A stretch of 64,000 nucleotides of DNA, taken from contig BSQZ01000022.1 of assembly GCA_033239005.1 (NCBI GenBank), forward strand, positions 6,031,001 to 6,095,000, written 5' to 3'. Source of the DNA: Lamellibrachia satsuma. Taxonomy: Eukaryota > Annelida > Polychaeta > Sabellida > Siboglinidae. The position numbers were made by a program, and so were the translations under genes. Below the pieces are notes generated by a model. That model ran no database searches, was not told the DNA's origin, and saw only the letters and a list, made by a program, of their open reading frames with translations. Positions 62,975 through 64,000 of the stretch are shown piece by piece (position 1 is the first letter of the stretch; each line of letters begins with the position of its first letter).

Positions 62975-64000
62975 GCATTGGCTTCACCATACCAACACTT
63001 GACTGGCTGGTGCCAGGAGTAATGAGTTCTTGCAGGGGCTGTCTTTTCACCATACCAACACTTGACTGGCTGGTGCCAGAAGTAATGAGTTCTTGCAGGG
63101 GCTGTCTTTTCACCATACCAACACTTGACTGGCTGGTGCCAGGAGTAATGAGTTCTTGCAGTGGCTGTCTTTTCATCATACCAACACTTGACTGGCTGGT
63201 GCCAGAAGTAATGAGTTCTTGCAGGGGCTGTCTTTTCATCATACCAACACTTGACTGGCTGGTGCCAGAAGTAATGAGTTCTTGCAGGGGCTGTCTTTTC
63301 ACCATACCAACACATGACTGGCTGGTGCCCGAAGTAATGAGTTCTTGCAGGGGCTGTCTTTTCACCATACCAACACTTGACTGGCTGGTGCCAGGAGTAA
63401 TGAGTTCTTGCAGGGGCTGTCTTTTCACCATACCAACACTTGACTGGCTGGTGCCAGGAGTAATGAGTTCTTGCAGTGGCTGTCTTTTCACCATACCAAC
63501 ACTTGACTGGCTGGTGCCAGGAGTAATGAGTTATTGCAGTGGCTGTCTTTTCACCATACCAACACTTGACTGGCTGGTGCCAGGAGTAATGAGTTCTTGC
63601 AGGGGCTGTCTTTTCATCATACCAACACTTGACTGGCTGGTGCCAGGAGTAATGAGTTCTTGCAGGGGCTGTCTTTTCATCATACCAACACTTGACTGGC
63701 TGGTGCCAGGAGTAATGAGTTCTTGCAGGGGCTGTCTTTTCATCATACCAACACATGACTGGCTGGTGCCCGAAGTAATGAGTTCTTGCAGGGGCTGTCT
63801 TTTCACCATACCAACACTTGACTGGCTGGTGCCAGGAGTAATGAGTTCTTGCAGGGGCTGTCTTTTCACCATACCAACACTTGACTGGCTGGTGCCAGGA
63901 GTAATGAGTTCTTGCAGTGGCTGTCTTTTCACCATACCAACACTTGACTGGCTGGTGCCAGGAGTAATGAGTTCTTGCAGTGGCTGTCTTTTCACCATAC
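62975..64000. repeat. 63-bp minisatellite running off the window, at least 16 copies
   Basis: The unit is CTTGACTGGCTGGTGCCAGG, AGTAATGAGTTCTTGCAGGG, GCTGTCTTTTCACCATACCA and ACA. Variants CATCATACC, GCAGTGG and CATGACTGG-CCCGAAG recur in blocks; the CATGACTGG/CCCGAAG pair is at 63313 and 63754, 441 bp (7 units) apart. Confidence 0.97.

Overview
The window is metazoan nuclear DNA. It has long GT-AG introns, tRNA-derived and CR1-type retroposons, hAT and pogo-like DNA transposons, and a very heavy load of minisatellites. A marine invertebrate bilaterian fits best, but I cannot name a species. By hand tally of my array intervals, about one third of the window (roughly 22 kb) is tandem repeat.

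The only host protein-coding gene I can support is a FAM193 family member (FAM193A/B-like) on the + strand. Fifteen exons between 253 and 38504 form one continuous reading frame of about 1588 codons after splicing. The 5' end of the gene lies outside the window. Splice phases agree at every junction. The C-terminal hallmarks of the family are clear: the DCCYCEFFGH motif, the PTSRNYAEMR segment, the FLPKEDVEN block and a C-terminal FKRFCLDS segment. A 3' UTR with two small arrays follows to about 39.8 kb.

The introns are filled with tandem arrays and transposons. Several arrays begin at a splice junction and copy it: 10 donor copies after exon 3, 5 GTGAGT donor copies after exon 6, and a repeated TTGCAG-like acceptor before exon 9. 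The intron between exons 13 and 14 (28.5-37.6 kb) holds a decayed hAT transposon with a perfect 8-bp target duplication, a pogo-like MITE, two other inverted-repeat elements, a CR1 fragment, a 37-bp array and a broken THAP-domain fragment.

From 40 kb to the end I see no host gene. The main features are a near full-length CR1 LINE on the minus strand (43.5-48.2 kb, ORF1 esterase plus ORF2 endonuclease/reverse transcriptase, both ORF2 ends damaged), a 69-bp satellite of about 58 units (50.5-56.0 kb) carrying a consensus CRE palindrome in nearly every unit and split by a 5'-truncated LINE, an 81-bp array with higher-order structure, a pure (CTG)46 tract, and a 63-bp array running off the right edge.

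Most long open frames in the window are artefacts of stop-free tandem units and are not genes.
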